Below are positions 63,046 to 64,000 of a stretch of DNA of 64,000 bases, one piece after another; positions within the stretch are counted from its first letter, which is position 1; every line of letters starts with the position of its first letter. The translations under genes were made by a program, and so were the position numbers. The stretch is taken from positions 4,482,372-4,546,371 of the forward strand of contig ML058407.1 of the NCBI GenBank assembly GCA_003013855.2, in the 5' to 3' direction. The stretch comes from Liriodendron chinense. Lineage: Eukaryota > Streptophyta > Magnoliopsida > Magnoliales > Magnoliaceae. The notes below the pieces were generated by a model that worked only from the letters and a program-made list of their open reading frames with translations, was not told the origin of the DNA and searched no databases.

Positions 63046-64000
63046 TGTTCGTTCGCCTCAAGTGCAAGGTTGTGACGTAGTAATAATCTCGGTAAGATCG
63101 AGGTCGATCCATAGGGAAGGAGGTAAATAATTCAAATTATCCTAATAACTAGGATCTAAAAGGGTTTATGAAATCAGTTTTAAGCATAAAACATTAAAAA
63201 TCTGAGAATTGAGAAGAACTAGAGCATCAAGGATCCACTTGTAGTAGTTCAATACCAATCCATTCATTTAAGCACAACACAATTAGAATCAAAGTCTTAT
63301 TTCCCATCTCATTGGAGGATATAACATTCAAGCACAAACAGTCCCACTTAAATCTGGAAATCAGATTTCTAGTTCTAATAAAGCACATAGAACTTGAACT
63401 TATAGCTTTCAAAGTAATAGCCATGTCAAGAGACTATGACATGCTCCAGGGTTACTACAATTCGAATTTAAATAGACCAATCATGACAATCTCAGAGAAT
63501 TGCAAGGAACTCATGTCCGAAGTACACAAACTCTTATAATTCATCTAAAAATCCAACTTTATTCAAACTAGAAGTTTAAAATCCAAAATTAAGAAAATGG
63601 TACTTGCATAAACGAATTAAATCATTGAAACTAACTACAAACTTCACCTCTTAGCTCTAGCTAAGAGGTTAACTAAAAGAAAGCATTATTAAACTAAAAC
63701 TAGAACTAGAACTAGAAGAAGAAAGAAACACTAGTTGTAGGAGGCTAGGAAGCCTCCTATGTCTTGTCTCTTTTCTCCCCACGGTCCTAGATGTCTTAGA
63801 AAGATGGTGGATGTGGCCTTTTATAGGAGAAATCGTGCACCAAGTTGGAAACTTTCAGAAATCGTAGAGTCCTTACGTAGTCTGGACGCTAGCCGGCTGG
63901 CCGGTTGGACCTTGCACAGCAACATAGGAGCCATCTGGACACCATCCAACCTATTTACCGACCGATTGGCTGGCCAGCCGGACTTGGTAAAAGCAGTCCA
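63046..64000 (-). repeat. 5' LTR of element H, cut by the window edge
   Basis: On the minus strand it ends GGCGAACGAACA at 63046 and continues beyond 64000. TATA (CTATAAAA on the minus strand) is at 63819-63826. It is closely similar to 54235-55235, with moderate divergence, largest in the GGCTGGCCGG-rich part near 63890-63980. Confidence 0.88.

Larger units (their letters stand above)
54235..64000 (-). mobile_element. Element H: LTR element without pol, minus strand, with Athila-like primer-binding site
   Basis: Read on the minus strand, the 5' LTR (from beyond the window edge to 63046) is followed by a primer-binding site, ORF1, ORF2/ORF3, an untranslated 3' region, a polypurine tract and a 3' LTR (55555-54235). 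Solo LTR J (58003-62349) interrupts it. Without J the internal region is only about 3.1 kb and shows no protease, RT, RNase H or integrase, so H is non-autonomous. The primer-binding site resembles those of Athila-type gypsy elements. The target duplication would start CCTAG at 54230-54234; its partner is outside. Confidence 0.82.

Noticed and set aside
1..64000. CRISPR arrays, rRNA, tRNA genes, bacterial operons
   Set aside because: None seen; all repeats are LTR, satellite or minisatellite in nature and coding content is plant retrotransposon.

Overview
The window is plant nuclear DNA, almost certainly from an angiosperm with a large, repeat-rich genome. It consists of nested LTR retrotransposons plus one satellite array. 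I found no intact host gene, tRNA, rRNA or bacterial feature. The species cannot be fixed from the sequence.

Two related Ty3/gypsy families of the Tat type dominate the left two thirds. They are recognised by a second, archaeal-type RNase H, a large region between pol and the 3' LTR, and an antisense gene in that region. Family 1 (elements B, C, D) has LTRs of about 0.76-1.05 kb beginning TGTTATAG and an antisense gene of the 'putative gypsy type transposon' (PF04195-like) class. Family 2 (elements A, E, F) has LTRs of 2.2-3.5 kb beginning TGTTGGGG or TGTTAGGG. In A the antisense gene is plant-mobile-domain-like.

Layout, left to right: D (3' half, 1-5006) sits in E (minus strand, 5007-7823 visible). 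E interrupts the integrase of C. C resumes at 7824 and runs to its 3' LTR (12852-13228 plus 40684-41066). It is interrupted by solo LTR K (10827-12747, target duplication CAATC) and by complete element A (13229-40678, ATCCT/GTCCT). A is interrupted by complete element B (22928-33784, ACATC). C appears to lie in the internal region of F, whose 3' LTR is 42380-45879. F truncates a minus-strand Ty1/copia remnant G (45880-49404). A 169-bp satellite follows (49405 to about 52970) and is split by solo LTR S (50123-51559, ATTAC/ATTAT). Unassigned DNA (52971-54234) leads to a minus-strand, apparently pol-less element H (54235 to beyond 64000) with an Athila-like primer-binding site. H is interrupted by a 4.35-kb Del/Tekay-like solo LTR J (58003-62349, GTACG). 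The nest is thus G > F > C > A > B, with side branches C > E > D and C > K.

In family 1, sense transcription from the LTR gives gag-pro-RT-RNaseH-aRH-INT. The antisense gene has its own TATA box just inside the 3' LTR and two short introns whose positions agree in B, C and D. The sense and antisense units converge on a short structured element made of two hairpins enclosed by a closing stem; D carries five tandem copies of it.

The most unexpected observation is that the LTRs of B and D contain about 155 bp of recognisable host coding sequence, a piece of a proteasome alpha-4 (PAC1-type) gene. Every open reading frame of A-G is broken to some degree. B has nearly identical LTRs (about 12 differences in 1002 bp by eye) yet carries at least five coding lesions.
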